Shown in pieces: positions 27,444-36,380 of a stretch of DNA of 64,000 nt. This stretch comes from Akkermansia sp. N21116. GTDB lineage: Bacteria; Verrucomicrobiota; Verrucomicrobiia; Verrucomicrobiales; Akkermansiaceae. The first letter of the stretch is position 1. Each line of letters starts with the position of its first letter. Under the pieces are notes generated by a model that ran no database searches, had not been told where the DNA came from, and saw only the letters and a program-made list of their open reading frames with translations. Location of the stretch: the NCBI RefSeq assembly GCF_029854705.2, contig NZ_CP139035.1:372001-436000 (forward strand), written 5' to 3'. The position numbers were made by a program, and so were the translations under genes.

Positions 27444-28170
27444 ATTTTATTAAAAAATGTGTATCACCGGTTTTAGGATCATATAATCTCATTGAGACGT
27501 CACCACTTTGTCTCTTATAGCACATGCTGCAATCATCTTAGGTGGTACTATTTTATTCTGAAGTATAAAACATATATCCTTTCTTAGCTATCATTCTATC
27601 AGCATCACTAAAGGATGAATCTTTATCAGGATGACTATGAATTAAACCCTTAACTTCTTCCCTTTCTGACTACTCGAGTCGATATATTTAAATTCTCATG
27701 CATTGTTATTGGAGTTGTCACATAATATTTACAATCATATTTGCAAGCGCAAGAAATAAATTCACACTTTCTTGCTTGTTTATTACAATCATGTCCTTGT
27801 TGGTAATTCAATTCCATTGCTTCTACAACCATTTAGATCCTTCTAAAAATACATCTTTCAGTGTATTATAATATTCATATTTTCCTAATAAATCTATAAT
27901 AGAAACAGGCATATTCTCGACAAACACGTACAAATAACGTCCACCATTTTCTCCGATCGTGTCGCGGGTGAGTCAGCGGCCGTCAGTGGGGTTGTGTCTC
28001 GGTAATTGTAGTACATGGTGCCTGTTTCACGGTCGGTTATTTCGCTGGAAAAACCTAGCGGATTGCGTGGGCACAAGAACCGCTTTCGATGACCATGCGA
28101 CCATAGGGATCATACTCGTAGCTTGCCACGAGTCTTTCCGTTTCGTCGAGCATTTCCAACAGTATATAAA
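27430..28170 (-). pseudogene. RHS tip with degenerate JAMM/DUF4329-like toxin domain
   Basis: The right part (about 28170-27930) is the RHS core end, with frameshifts. Past the junction the tip continues VFVENMPVSIIDLLGKYEYY. Several frameshifts follow; between them lies EEVKGLIHSHPDKDSSFSDA then DRMIAKKGYMFYT (about 27650-27560). HSHP-x(5)-FSDAD matches the HxHP...SxxD metal-binding motif of JAMM/MPN-type domains, which occur as toxin tips in RHS proteins (DUF4329 and similar). A last frame ends SMRLYDPKTGDTHFLIKYE and stops at 27430, inside the next gene's start. The motif is seen directly; that it was a toxin is inferred. It cannot be translated as it stands. Confidence 0.65.
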
Positions 28171-28358
28171 ATCTACGCATTATTTCATAATGATAATCCA
28201 TAATGCGTAGATTGTTGACACATATTCTCCTTTGATCAAGCCAATTATTGCCTGCAAAAGAGTTCTTTCTGAAAATCATTTATCCGATTTTCTCTCGGAG
28301 ATATAAAACATTTCTCAAGAAATAACGAAATTTAGTTTATCCTGTTATTACATATTAT

Positions 28359-28961
28359 TTATTTTATGTAAAAACTAACATCTTTCATTATAAATTCTGA
28401 TTTTACATCGTATGTTTTCGGGATAATATTGTCCATATATGTTAAAAAACTTATTGTTTTTTTATCTGCATCAATGAGAAAAGATGGATGTAAATGCACT
28501 CTGTTGAAAATAGGACTAAAACATAGTAGTCTTGCATAATTTCCATAATCATGACTTTCCCATTTTTCTAAGTTCCATATATTAGACTCATCATCTGACG
28601 TACTTATTACTTGATTATTTAGTTTTTCAGAATCGAGAATAAATTTTGGATCAAAATAATATAATTTTTTATTCTTACAATCTAACATGTAAATTGCAGG
28701 ATCAGAATAAAAATTCGATAAAAAGAATAAAAAATTATTTCTTAGATAAAAAATATCACAATCGTGAGAAATTTCAAAACTAAACTTATTGATTTTGCCA
28801 TCACTATGATATAGTGATATACTATATTCAACTAAGCTCTCAATTTTTCTTTTTGTCAGTGTGCATGGATTTATCGGATTTGATATACTTAATGTTATTT
28901 TAGAATAGCAAATTTCTGTTAATAACATTATTGTAATAAAAATGCATAAGTATATTTTCAT
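28359..28961 (-). CDS. Candidate immunity protein, secreted
   Basis: 200 residues, with the Sec signal MKIYLCIFITIMLLTEICYS. Unrecognised family; beta-rich, with NLEKWESHDYGNYARLLCFSPIF and a C-terminal SFYIK. It starts with a TAATG stop-start overlap directly behind the broken toxin frame at 28961-29747, so the pair was translationally coupled. Very AT-rich. An immunity role is inferred from this position only. Confidence 0.6.
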   Translation of the reverse strand: MKIYLCIFITIMLLTEICYSKITLSISNPINPCTLTKRKIESLVEYSISLYHSDGKINKFSFEISHDCDIFYLRNNFLFFLSNFYSDPAIYMLDCKNKKLYYFDPKFILDSEKLNNQVISTSDDESNIWNLEKWESHDYGNYARLLCFSPIFNRVHLHPSFLIDADKKTISFLTYMDNIIPKTYDVKSEFIMKDVSFYIK

Positions 28962-29747
28962 TAGTATTCTTTTGAATCATATTTACTATCTAGATCATCA
29001 ATCAATCTTTTTGCTTCCATTAATCTATCTTCTACATATTTTCTCCAATATTCACAATCTTTTTTAGATTTATATTGTTTTTCGTATTTATAAAGTCAAC
29101 AATGGAATTCCATACATCGATTGCATTATTTACGTGTACCATTTCATATTCATATGGTGTTTTTTTAAATTATATCTTGGATCAACGAGCCTACCGTATC
29201 CATAAAGACGTAAATATACTGTTTTTCATTTATTTTATTTATTTCAATATAGCATTTATTACATGATGTAATTCCGTATATTCCTGACAAACCCGTACAA
29301 ATTATGTCCACCCTGCTCCCCGATGGGGTCGCGGGTGAGCCAGCGGCCATCAGTGGGGTTGTAGTCTCGGTAATTATAGTACATGATGCCTGTTTCACGG
29401 TCGGTTATTTCGCTGGAAAAACCTAGCGGATTTGCGAGGGCAAAGAACCGCTTTCGATGATCGTGCGACCATAGGGGTTATACTCGTAGCTTGCCACGAA
29501 TCTTCCCGTTTCGTCGAGCATTTCCGTCACGTTTTTCGTGAAATCGTGACCATAGCTGTAGTGTGCTCCATCGGAGGTCGTCAGACCCAGCGGGCGCGTG
29601 GCCTCCGGTTCCGACGGATCCCAGAGAATCGCATGCACCAGAGCATCTCCATTCGGCAATGCGCAGATAGCCCCGGTACAGGTAGTGTTCGTCCCGCGTC
29701 AGTGTTCCGTCGGTACGTACTTGGCAGAGACGACGATATTTATCCAA
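28961..29747 (-). pseudogene. RHS tip with frameshifted toxin domain
   Basis: The RHS core end is recognisable from TLTRDEHYLYRGYLRIA through GHNLYGF (about 29310) but contains at least two frameshifts, one in the GSCAHAN region. The toxin part then reads, across frames, CYIEINKINEKQYIYVFMD, YGRLVDPRYNLKKTPYEYEM (after restoring one A lost from a run of seven), VHVNNAIDVWNSIVDFI and finally YEKQYKSKKDCEYWRKYVED ending at SKEY. The restored order YGRLVDPRYN followed by a helical C terminus looks like a coherent ~110-residue domain of unknown activity. It ends in TAATG with the next gene. Confidence 0.65.
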
Positions 29748-29840
29748 TGATGCGCCTTAAAATATACTTGCATAATACTACAGCAGCAGGGTCTCTTAAG
29801 AAAGCATCCCTGCTATTTTAGCAATTTAGTATATTTCCTA
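29730..29840. repeat. Inter-cassette hairpin repeat, copy 1
   Basis: A ~110-bp repeat covering the stretch just upstream of the RHS core homology and ending at a hairpin (GCAGGGtct...AGCATCCCTGC here, slightly degenerate). It also supplies the last codons of the 303-residue gene's frame. Copies 2-4 are at 33085, 35322 and 38565. Confidence 0.8.
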
Positions 29841-30670
29841 ATATAAAATTCTGCCTGCTCTAGTTGCATAACATCTGTTTTAAAATCACCAAAAATTATT
29901 TGAATTCCTTTTGATTGAGTCGAAATATCATCCTTATTTATTTTAAAAATCAAAATATATTTTTCACCTGGATAAACAACTGAATTATCTTTCTCAATAC
30001 TATAAAATTTATCAATATCGTCAATCGTTTTTTTAATATTTAAATATTGAATTTTACTTAAGTATCTACTATGTATTATTTCTTTGGTTCCGTTGCTGAT
30101 TTCAATTATTACAATAAATTTTTCATTTAAATAAAAATAATCTTTTACTTTAATCTCTATTTCATTCGAATTATTTTTTTCCAAATACTGATTAAGTTCA
30201 GAAAATATGAATGGTTTTGAGTAAGAACCACAGTAACCTAATCGATATAAAAAATTCTTTTTAATTTTTTTAGGATCATATATAAATTTTATATATCGTT
30301 TCTCGCCAGGAAATAAAGGATATAGAGAAATTAAACTACAGGAATTATATACAGGAGAATCATCAATCCATTGTCCATTTTCAAAATATAACAATGAATA
30401 ACAATTCTCTTGAATTATTCTATTTTTAGGTAAAAAATAGAATAATTCGTTAATACATTCATTATTAACAAAATATGATACAATATATTTTTGATCTCCA
30501 TTTTCCTTAGAAATACTATTAATTATCAATTCAGGTCTCTCTTCTGAGAGCCTACCACGTATAATATCATTCGATTCAAGAAACCAGTTTCTATATGAAA
30601 ATGAATTCGCATATAAATAATTGACCATGTAGAAAAATACAATTAGAGTATATATTGTTGTTTTCTTCAT
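29813..30670 (-). CDS. Candidate immunity protein, secreted
   Basis: 285 residues from MKKTTIYTLIVFFYMVNYLYA, which forms a Sec signal; a frame 18 codons longer is less likely. No known family. Beta-rich, with DSPVYNSCSLISLYPLFPGEKRYIKF and a VVYPGEKYILIFKINK repeat-like element (two PGEKxYI motifs), which hints at a duplicated Ig-like domain. Its stop lies inside the hairpin repeat. It follows a tip remnant that has lost nearly all its toxin part, so its partner toxin cannot be identified. Confidence 0.6.
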   Translation of the reverse strand: MKKTTIYTLIVFFYMVNYLYANSFSYRNWFLESNDIIRGRLSEERPELIINSISKENGDQKYIVSYFVNNECINELFYFLPKNRIIQENCYSLLYFENGQWIDDSPVYNSCSLISLYPLFPGEKRYIKFIYDPKKIKKNFLYRLGYCGSYSKPFIFSELNQYLEKNNSNEIEIKVKDYFYLNEKFIVIIEISNGTKEIIHSRYLSKIQYLNIKKTIDDIDKFYSIEKDNSVVYPGEKYILIFKINKDDISTQSKGIQIIFGDFKTDVMQLEQAEFYIRKYTKLLK

Positions 30671-30760
30671 AAATATTTTTATTCCCGGCAGCCTTGTTAG
30701 ATTACCGGAATCCCAGTTTATCATTATTGTCCGTAAAAATTTCGGCAGTTGATTTTTTTC

Positions 30761-31110
30761 TCATTTTGCATTACCAATAATATCGACTATTAACTGGTTG
30801 ATCTCTACAAATCTGTATAGATTACACCCATCCAGCCCTCCGATGGGGTCGCGGGTGAGCCAGCGGTCGTCGGTGAGGTTGTAGTCTCGGTAATTGTAGT
30901 ACATGGTGCCTGTTTCACGGTCGGTTATTTCGCTGGAAAAACCTAGCGGATTGCGTGGGCACAAGAACCGCTTTCGATGACCATGCGACCATAGGGGTCA
31001 TACTCGTAGCTTGCCATCAGATTCCCTTTTTCGTCAAGAATTTCTGTCACATTTGCTGTAAAATCGTTGCGTAGCTGCAATGCTTGTTATCGGGGGCTGC
31101 CGGCCGAGCG
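30761..31110 (-). pseudogene. RHS tip remnant with truncated tail
   Basis: A copy of the RHS core end. The readable frame gives NPLGFSSEITDRETGTMYYN then RDPIGGLDGCNLYRF, and stops after VEINQLIVDIIGNAK, about 20 residues past the junction. The part upstream of the junction is out of frame and ends in a scrambled segment shared with 40.7-41.0 kb. No toxin domain survives. Confidence 0.75.
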
Positions 31111-31355
31111 AACGCATGAGAGATCAAGCCAGACATGCAATAGTTCACTGCGATTGTTGTTTTTGATGCTGTGCGCGTTTAAGAAGACCTCCATCACGCT
31201 TACGCGTTGCCCTATGAAATTTCAGAGTTCCTATTGAGGCTTTTTCTTGGCAGTTTGGTGTTGCACTTGCTCCATGAATTTGGGTTTAAGACGTCCATTT
31301 TTGACATCAATATAATAGTATATCCACGTATCTCTATCATATTTATCTGGATATA
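30980..31355. repeat. Long near-identical duplication, copy A (partner 40722-41098)
   Basis: About 375 bases nearly identical to 40722-41098. It covers the scrambled RHS core scar, a non-coding stretch (CAATAGTTCACTGCGATTG and onward) and the last ~45 codons of the adjoining lipoprotein gene. Outside it the two lipoprotein genes diverge more. It marks a recombination or gene-conversion block. Confidence 0.85.
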
Positions 31356-31884
31356 CTCTAACTGTCAAAAATAAATCATCTGGTACTTCTCCTAAGGTAT
31401 ATTTATGTTTTCTATCGTAATCTGACATAATATATGGAATAAACATATCAACTCGTATTTGATCTGAATTCCTTAGAGGACTCGACATTCCGCGTAAGAA
31501 AAATGAGTCATTTTCCGTATCATTGAAATAATAGACATAAGGTCTACGTCCTCTGTAAGCAGACTTAGAAGTAAGCCCAGGAAGACAACGCCCTACAAAA
31601 ACAGGTTTTAGAATTGATCGTACCTTCTCTTCAGGCATCCCCTTTTCGAGTTTTCGTGCTCGCTCAATAATTCCTTGAACACTATCAGAACCGCCCTCTC
31701 GTCCATGACTATATAGTATTTCAGTCATGTTATATTCTTCTATATCAAATTTCTCTTGAATACTGCCATCTTTGAACCATAGACCAAGAATATCATCCTC
31801 TGAAATTTCAACAGTTGACGAACAGGAAAAATTATTAATAATTATTAATAATAATATTCCATATTTGGATGATTTTTTTATCAT
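31231..31884 (-). CDS. Candidate immunity lipoprotein, family B
   Basis: 217 residues from MIKKSSKYGILLLIIINNFSC, a probable lipoprotein signal with the cysteine at about 21; the -3 and -2 positions are not textbook. It is a close paralogue of the protein at 40974-41627: both contain LYSHGREG(G/C)SDSVQGII, ARKLEKGMPEEKVRSILKPV and an identical final stretch from YPDKYDRDTWIYYYIDVKNG to the end. GMPEEKVRSIL resembles the SmpA/BamE-like lipoprotein motif (GMs..qV...lG), so a BamE-like fold is possible. It follows the open toxin at 32033-33103 across a perfect hairpin. Confidence 0.7.
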   Translation of the reverse strand: MIKKSSKYGILLLIIINNFSCSSTVEISEDDILGLWFKDGSIQEKFDIEEYNMTEILYSHGREGGSDSVQGIIERARKLEKGMPEEKVRSILKPVFVGRCLPGLTSKSAYRGRRPYVYYFNDTENDSFFLRGMSSPLRNSDQIRVDMFIPYIMSDYDRKHKYTLGEVPDDLFLTVRVYPDKYDRDTWIYYYIDVKNGRLKPKFMEQVQHQTAKKKPQ

Positions 31885-31916
31885 AGATTCATTTTGTGTT
31901 TTGTTTATTCTGATTA

Positions 31917-31955
31917 TTTCCACAAGCATAAAATAAACCATTATGCTTGTGGAAA
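31917..31955. terminator. Perfect hairpin between toxin tip and lipoprotein gene
   Basis: TTTCCACAAGCATAA pairs perfectly with TTATGCTTGTGGAAA around a 9-base loop. It lies between the toxin stop and the immunity start; the T tract is weak in the minus direction. It may be an attenuator or a recombination landmark. Confidence 0.65.
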
Positions 31956-32032
31956 CATGTTAAAATACAGAATTTTGAAAATTTATAACATCTTGTTTTG
32001 GCTTAAATTTTCTGTGTGTGCCGCATGAAAAT

Positions 32033-33103
32033 TCATTCTTTTTTTAGTTTTGTTTTCGAATCACGGCAGCAACAATCCCATGTAACAGTCAATGTTCTTT
32101 CAATAATATTTGATTGAACAGTTGGAGAATTTGACAAATAAACGGGGTCTAAACCTTGTAAATCATGTTGATTATCGGCTTTGCAAATACCATTTTTACA
32201 GAGCGGTTCAATTTTTATTCCATAAAAATAATAATTCGGAGTATAAGAAGGACTTGGTTTAGTTGATGTATAATATGCTTTTGCCATAAATACAGCAGTT
32301 CCTTTTGTTTTAGTCTCAACTCTTTCATTGATATTAACCAAAGACCAAGTATCTCTCATTGATCCTTTCATATTCCAACTTTCTTGATGGCGGCCATTCT
32401 CGCCTCTTTTTTCTCCCGATTCACACACAATCAATCTTGTAATCATTACAACATCTTGATAAACAACACCACTTTCTTCTCCATTGGAAACTTCCCATTG
32501 AATATCCCAACGAAAATGTCCACATTTATCAGCTTTATAAAAAATATCTTTATACGATAACACACTTTGACCTGGAGGAGGAGATTGTTGGCCCCACCAT
32601 ACAAGCCCGAGACAATCTGTGTACATCACTGAATTTCCACGTGAAAACCCGTACAAATTACGTCCTCCCTGTTCCCCGATAGGGTCGCGGGTGAGCCAGC
32701 GACCGTCAGTGGGGTTGTAGTCTCGGTAATTATAGTACATGGTGCCTGTTTCACGGTCGGTTATTTCGCTGGAAAAACCTAGCGGATTTGCGTGGCCACA
32801 AGAACCGCTTTCGATGATCGTGCGACCATAGGGGTCATACTCGTAGCTTGCCACGAGTCTTCCCGTTTCGTCGAGCATTTCCGTCACGTTTTTCGTGAAA
32901 TCGTGACCATAGCTGTAATGTCTTCCATCGGACGTCGTCAGACCCAGCGGACGCGTGGCCTCCGGTTCCGACGGATTCACAGAATCACATGCACCAGGGC
33001 ATCTCCATTCAATGCGTCGAGCGTTGCGATGCGTAGGTAGCCCCGGTACAGGTAGTGTTCGTCCCGCGTCAGTATTCCGTTGGTAGGCACCTGGCAGAGA
33101 CAA
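32033..33103 (-). CDS. Displaced RHS core end with intact C-terminal toxin-like domain
   Basis: 356 residues. The first ~45 are out of frame with the RHS core because of a one-base loss near 32977. From PSEPEATRPLGL onward it is in frame through SYEYDPYGRTIIESG and WLTRDPIGEQGGRNLYGF. The junction ends YTDCLGL, like the DxxGL motif of other tips. The ~200-residue C-terminal part (WWGQQSPPPGQSVLSYKDIF to CCCRDSKTKLKKE) matches no family I recognise; it has several cysteines and a Trp/Tyr-rich centre. There is no promoter or ribosome site of its own, so it is probably silent unless recombined. The partner immunity gene is 31231-31884. Confidence 0.7.
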   Translation of the reverse strand: MSLPGAYQRNTDAGRTLPVPGLPTHRNARRIEWRCPGACDSVNPSEPEATRPLGLTTSDGRHYSYGHDFTKNVTEMLDETGRLVASYEYDPYGRTIIESGSCGHANPLGFSSEITDRETGTMYYNYRDYNPTDGRWLTRDPIGEQGGRNLYGFSRGNSVMYTDCLGLVWWGQQSPPPGQSVLSYKDIFYKADKCGHFRWDIQWEVSNGEESGVVYQDVVMITRLIVCESGEKRGENGRHQESWNMKGSMRDTWSLVNINERVETKTKGTAVFMAKAYYTSTKPSPSYTPNYYFYGIKIEPLCKNGICKADNQHDLQGLDPVYLSNSPTVQSNIIERTLTVTWDCCCRDSKTKLKKE

Positions 33104-33213
33104 CTATATTTATACAATGATGCACCCTGAAATATACTTGCATAATACTACACTACAATAGCAGGGATGTCTTAAGAAAGCATCCCTGCTATTTTATAAT
33201 TTAGTATATTCCC
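33085..33213. repeat. Inter-cassette hairpin repeat, copy 2
   Basis: Nearly identical to copies 3 and 4. It contains AGCAGGGATG...CATCCCTGCT, an 11-bp perfect stem, and runs from the RHS core homology to the stop codon of the ankyrin gene. Confidence 0.9.
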
Positions 33214-33974
33214 TAATTTATTGCTGAGGGTCTATAGCCAAATCGATCTATATCATCTTTGCGGGCTCCATATTTAATCAATAAATTACGTATTTTATCA
33301 TAATTCCTTTCCGGACCCAGCAAAGTTATTGCTGTTCTTCCTTCCCTATCTTTTGCATTTACGTCAGCACCATGTTCCAGTAATGCTTTTACTATTGGAT
33401 ATCCCCAATCTATTAATTCATCATTAACCGGCCCAACTCCTCTAGATTCCCCGCACACAGCATGCAAGAGCGTATCACCATCACGATAGCGAACATTGGG
33501 ATTTGCTCCATGGGTTAAAAGCCATTTTATAATTTCAATGTTTCTATTCATCAATGGGTATTCTCCATGCGAATTCGGTTCATTGATTTTAAGACCATGG
33601 TTCACCATGAATTCTATTTCTTCCCTGCTTTCTATTTCTGAATACCGCATTGTATTTGGGTCGGCTCCCGCTTCAATTAGTATTCTTCTTGCAGATTCAT
33701 CTTTCACAAGATTCAATGGATAGTATTTTTTCACACCCGATATTGATGAATCCTCGCATTCGAGAAGGGCATTAGGATTATTTCCATTTTCCAGAACTTC
33801 CTTTAAATCTCTTATTGTATTGATTTTCAACCATGGCGCGTTTTTATCATTACTTTTGATACCATCATACCATCTTACCTGTTCATCCAAATCTATATTT
33901 CGATTATATGCAGATCTCTCTGAACACGAGCATAGTGTAATCAAGGATAATATGAGGATGTTATTTATTCTCAT
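33213..33974 (-). CDS. Ankyrin-repeat lipoprotein, candidate immunity protein
   Basis: 253 residues. MRINNILILSLITLCSC is a good lipoprotein signal (cysteine at 17). About four to five ankyrin-type repeats follow: ARRILIEAGADPNTM, IEFMVNHGLKINEPN, IIKWLLTHGANPNVRYRDGD, IVKALLEHGADVNAKDREGR, IRNLLIKYGARKDDI. Ankyrin repeats are a known scaffold for immunity proteins in polymorphic toxin loci. The start is chosen at the lipoprotein signal rather than 16 codons upstream. Its stop abuts the hairpin repeat. A truncated copy of its last ~24 codons lies at 38690-38763. No toxin tip directly upstream could be recognised. Confidence 0.8.
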   Translation of the reverse strand: MRINNILILSLITLCSCSERSAYNRNIDLDEQVRWYDGIKSNDKNAPWLKINTIRDLKEVLENGNNPNALLECEDSSISGVKKYYPLNLVKDESARRILIEAGADPNTMRYSEIESREEIEFMVNHGLKINEPNSHGEYPLMNRNIEIIKWLLTHGANPNVRYRDGDTLLHAVCGESRGVGPVNDELIDWGYPIVKALLEHGADVNAKDREGRTAITLLGPERNYDKIRNLLIKYGARKDDIDRFGYRPSAIN

Positions 33975-34288
33975 CTTTTGAATAATTATTATTAAATAAT
34001 GTATTAAATCTGTTTTCCCCAAATTTATTTGGATCGTATTTTTTCAACCGTATAGGGAGAATTTCAATCTAAAATTATTGCTTATTCGTTTGACGGATTT
34101 CTTCTAGGCAATGGCTTACCTAGAGATACTATTTTTATAACAGAATATATGGTCTTTTGACATATCATTAACAACACTTCCAAACTCATCATTAGATATT
34201 TATTAATTTTCTTCGGAAGACTCGCCGATATTGATTGAAAATAAGAAGAGAAACTTCTGAAAAAATGAATGAAAAACAAACAATATAT

Positions 34289-34927
34289 TTATATTAAAGT
34301 TAATTTTTCATAAAATCCAGATATCATATCATAAATACTCTCACAAAAATCTGAGAAAATATCATAATTTTTTTCAAATATATTTTCCTCTACTTTAATA
34401 TTAAAGTCTATATCTCCATTACCAATAATTGTCTTTCTAAGCCATATTGTGAATTTATTATATGATTCCAAATCTTTTATTACAAGCGGATTAATAGAAA
34501 AATGAAAGGTCATAAAATCCTTGTTGTCGGAGAATGAATTTCTCAAGCAAAATGGATCATTTAAATCCTTATCTGTTATAATCTTATCTTTATACAATCT
34601 TTTTATATAAAATATTTCCGCCCCTATGCCTGTATCATAAATCTCAGAATAGTCATAGCTCATTCCTACAAATATAAGAAATGCATACGATTTTGCAATT
34701 TCTTCATATTTGTTTTTATCATATTGTGGGATTTTTGAATATTCATGCAATGTACACTTATTTAGATTCCTATGTTTAGATAGCAATGAGTAAAATACGA
34801 ATTCCCTATTTTTAAGATTTTCTTCCATCTCGAAATTCTTACCAAATAAATTCGCAATAATAATAAATTGAATTATAATTATTCCGTACAATACTATCTT
34901 TTGTGCTGTTAATTTTATTTTTTTCAT
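34289..34927 (-). CDS. Candidate immunity protein, membrane-anchored
   Basis: 212 residues from MKKIKLTAQKIVLYG. One N-terminal hydrophobic helix (IVLYGIIIIQFIIIANLFG) should act as an uncleaved anchor or signal. The remainder is soluble, rich in Lys, Glu, Tyr and Asn, and matches no family I know. It follows the degenerate tip at 35.0-35.3 kb, whose toxin portion is gone. The 250 bases between its stop and the ankyrin gene hold only a doubtful 65-codon frame (34082-34279). Confidence 0.6.
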   Translation of the reverse strand: MKKIKLTAQKIVLYGIIIIQFIIIANLFGKNFEMEENLKNREFVFYSLLSKHRNLNKCTLHEYSKIPQYDKNKYEEIAKSYAFLIFVGMSYDYSEIYDTGIGAEIFYIKRLYKDKIITDKDLNDPFCLRNSFSDNKDFMTFHFSINPLVIKDLESYNKFTIWLRKTIIGNGDIDFNIKVEENIFEKNYDIFSDFCESIYDMISGFYEKLTLI

Positions 34928-35039
34928 TTCAAATATTCTCACATCAAGTTTGCATTTGCAACATATTTGCTTCTCGGTGAATTAAATCCGTTTCTTCTAT
35001 CATTACTTTCTACGCCAAGATTTTTAGATCCAAAAAACA

Positions 35040-35340
35040 TTCTATAACCGCCTTCGATAACCGTGCGGTTATAGGGGGCGTAATCGTAGCTTGCCATCAA
35101 ATTCCGTTTTCTCCAAGAATTTCTGCTGCATTTTAAATCGTGTGGACTTAGTTGTAATGATTGTTGTCGGAGGTTGTCAGGCCGAGCGGCCGCATGGCTG
35201 TTGGCTCAGACGGATCCCACAGAATCGCATGCACCAGGGCATCTCCATTCAATGCGTCTGCGCAGGTAGCCCCCCCTGTACAGGTAGTGTTCGTCTCGCG
35301 TCAGTGTTCCGTTGGTATGCACCTGGCAGAAACAACTATA
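35040..35340 (-). pseudogene. Degenerate RHS tip without toxin
   Basis: The core-end sequence is recognisable from TLTRDEHYLYRG through the region of SYEYDPYGRTVIE but carries several small indels (including an 11-base loss near 35255 relative to the full gene). It breaks off before the NPLGFSSEITD block. The ~100 bases before the next gene hold no readable domain. Confidence 0.75.
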
Positions 35341-35445
35341 TTTATCCAATGATGCGCCCTGAAATATACTTGCATAGTACTACACTACAATAGCAGGGAT
35401 GTCTTAAGAAAGCATCCCTGCTATTTTATAATTTAGTATATTTTC
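35322..35445. repeat. Inter-cassette hairpin repeat, copy 3
   Basis: Same layout as copy 2 with an intact AGCAGGGATG...CATCCCTGCT stem, but followed by ~190 bases with no gene end before the 244-residue gene's stop at 35646. The immunity gene that once ended here is lost. I see no gene in 35446-35645. Confidence 0.85.
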
Positions 35446-35645
35446 GGATAATCGTACATTATATTGTTTATTTATACTTTTATGACACTCATCCTATTTG
35501 TCGTCTCAAAGGAGTGCGAATTATCCAATTTTCTCCATCATTTTAGCTGTAATACTTACTTAAAATGAGATATGCCATAATTATATATTTCTTATTTTCT
35601 CAGACATCAAAGAAAATCTATAAATAATCACACAATATCTATTTA

Positions 35646-36380
35646 TTATTTGAGATTATTACTAATTTCTTCTATAAATTTATTTTTATTATTTAAATTT
35701 ACTGATGTCATGAATTTGTATATCGAATCGTATAACAATATTATTTGATGTACAGGCGTATTTTTTATTATTAAAATATCATTGAATGAAAATCCAAATA
35801 TATTTGAATCAAGCCCATAGAAAAAATTTTCATCTATCGCGTAACTCATCATTTCATATATGTGTTTAATTCTTAATTCATTAATATATTCTCCTGATAT
35901 TTTATTGTTTTTGAATAATAACATCTTTTTTTTGATTTCATTTGTCAAATATTCCGGAACTTTTATTTTATATTCATCTATTTTATATAAATCTCTTATA
36001 GGATAATCATTGAATGGATCTTTATGGAAATCATCTAACTCATATTCTTTTTTCCGATTCATAATTATCAACCGGATATATTCTTTGTTTGTTGTGAGGA
36101 ATTCATAATGAAATTCCCCTGGGTTAGCCCTTAAAAACAAAGTTTCATATTCCGGTATCAATTCATATAAATCTTTTATTACGTATGCCGAATCATCAGG
36201 AGAATTTTTATATGGTATATATGCCCTAAATCCATCATCAATTCTATCCATGTCATAGACTATATTTCTAGTATTTATTTTAGCTACATTTATAATATCA
36301 TTCCTAAGTGAATCATCTGCACTAGCAATATGAATTATAGTGAATAATAGAACTATCGATTTATATATTTTTGTAGTCAT
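35646..36380 (-). CDS. Candidate immunity protein, secreted, family A
   Basis: 244 residues with the Sec signal MTTKIYKSIVLLFTIIHIASA. It is a paralogue of the last gene of the array (26697-27443), sharing YIPYK, IPEYETLFL, TTNK, DPFNDYPIRDLYKIDEYKIKVPEYL and YGLDSNIFGFSF. Its start overlaps a short upstream frame that reads SLRIYNPRDNSEHDYKN and stops at 36361. That frame resembles the end of the JAMM-like toxin remnant upstream of the other paralogue (SMRLYDPKTGDTHFLIKYE). The toxin and immunity families therefore appear to travel together. Confidence 0.7.
   Translation of the reverse strand: MTTKIYKSIVLLFTIIHIASADDSLRNDIINVAKINTRNIVYDMDRIDDGFRAYIPYKNSPDDSAYVIKDLYELIPEYETLFLRANPGEFHYEFLTTNKEYIRLIIMNRKKEYELDDFHKDPFNDYPIRDLYKIDEYKIKVPEYLTNEIKKKMLLFKNNKISGEYINELRIKHIYEMMSYAIDENFFYGLDSNIFGFSFNDILIIKNTPVHQIILLYDSIYKFMTSVNLNNKNKFIEEISNNLK

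Noticed and set aside
34082-34279. A 65-codon frame (MFFIHFFRSFSSYFQ...) between two immunity candidates
   Set aside because: It has no signal, family or ribosome site and lies in very AT-rich DNA where such frames are common. It could be a remnant but cannot be supported as a gene.
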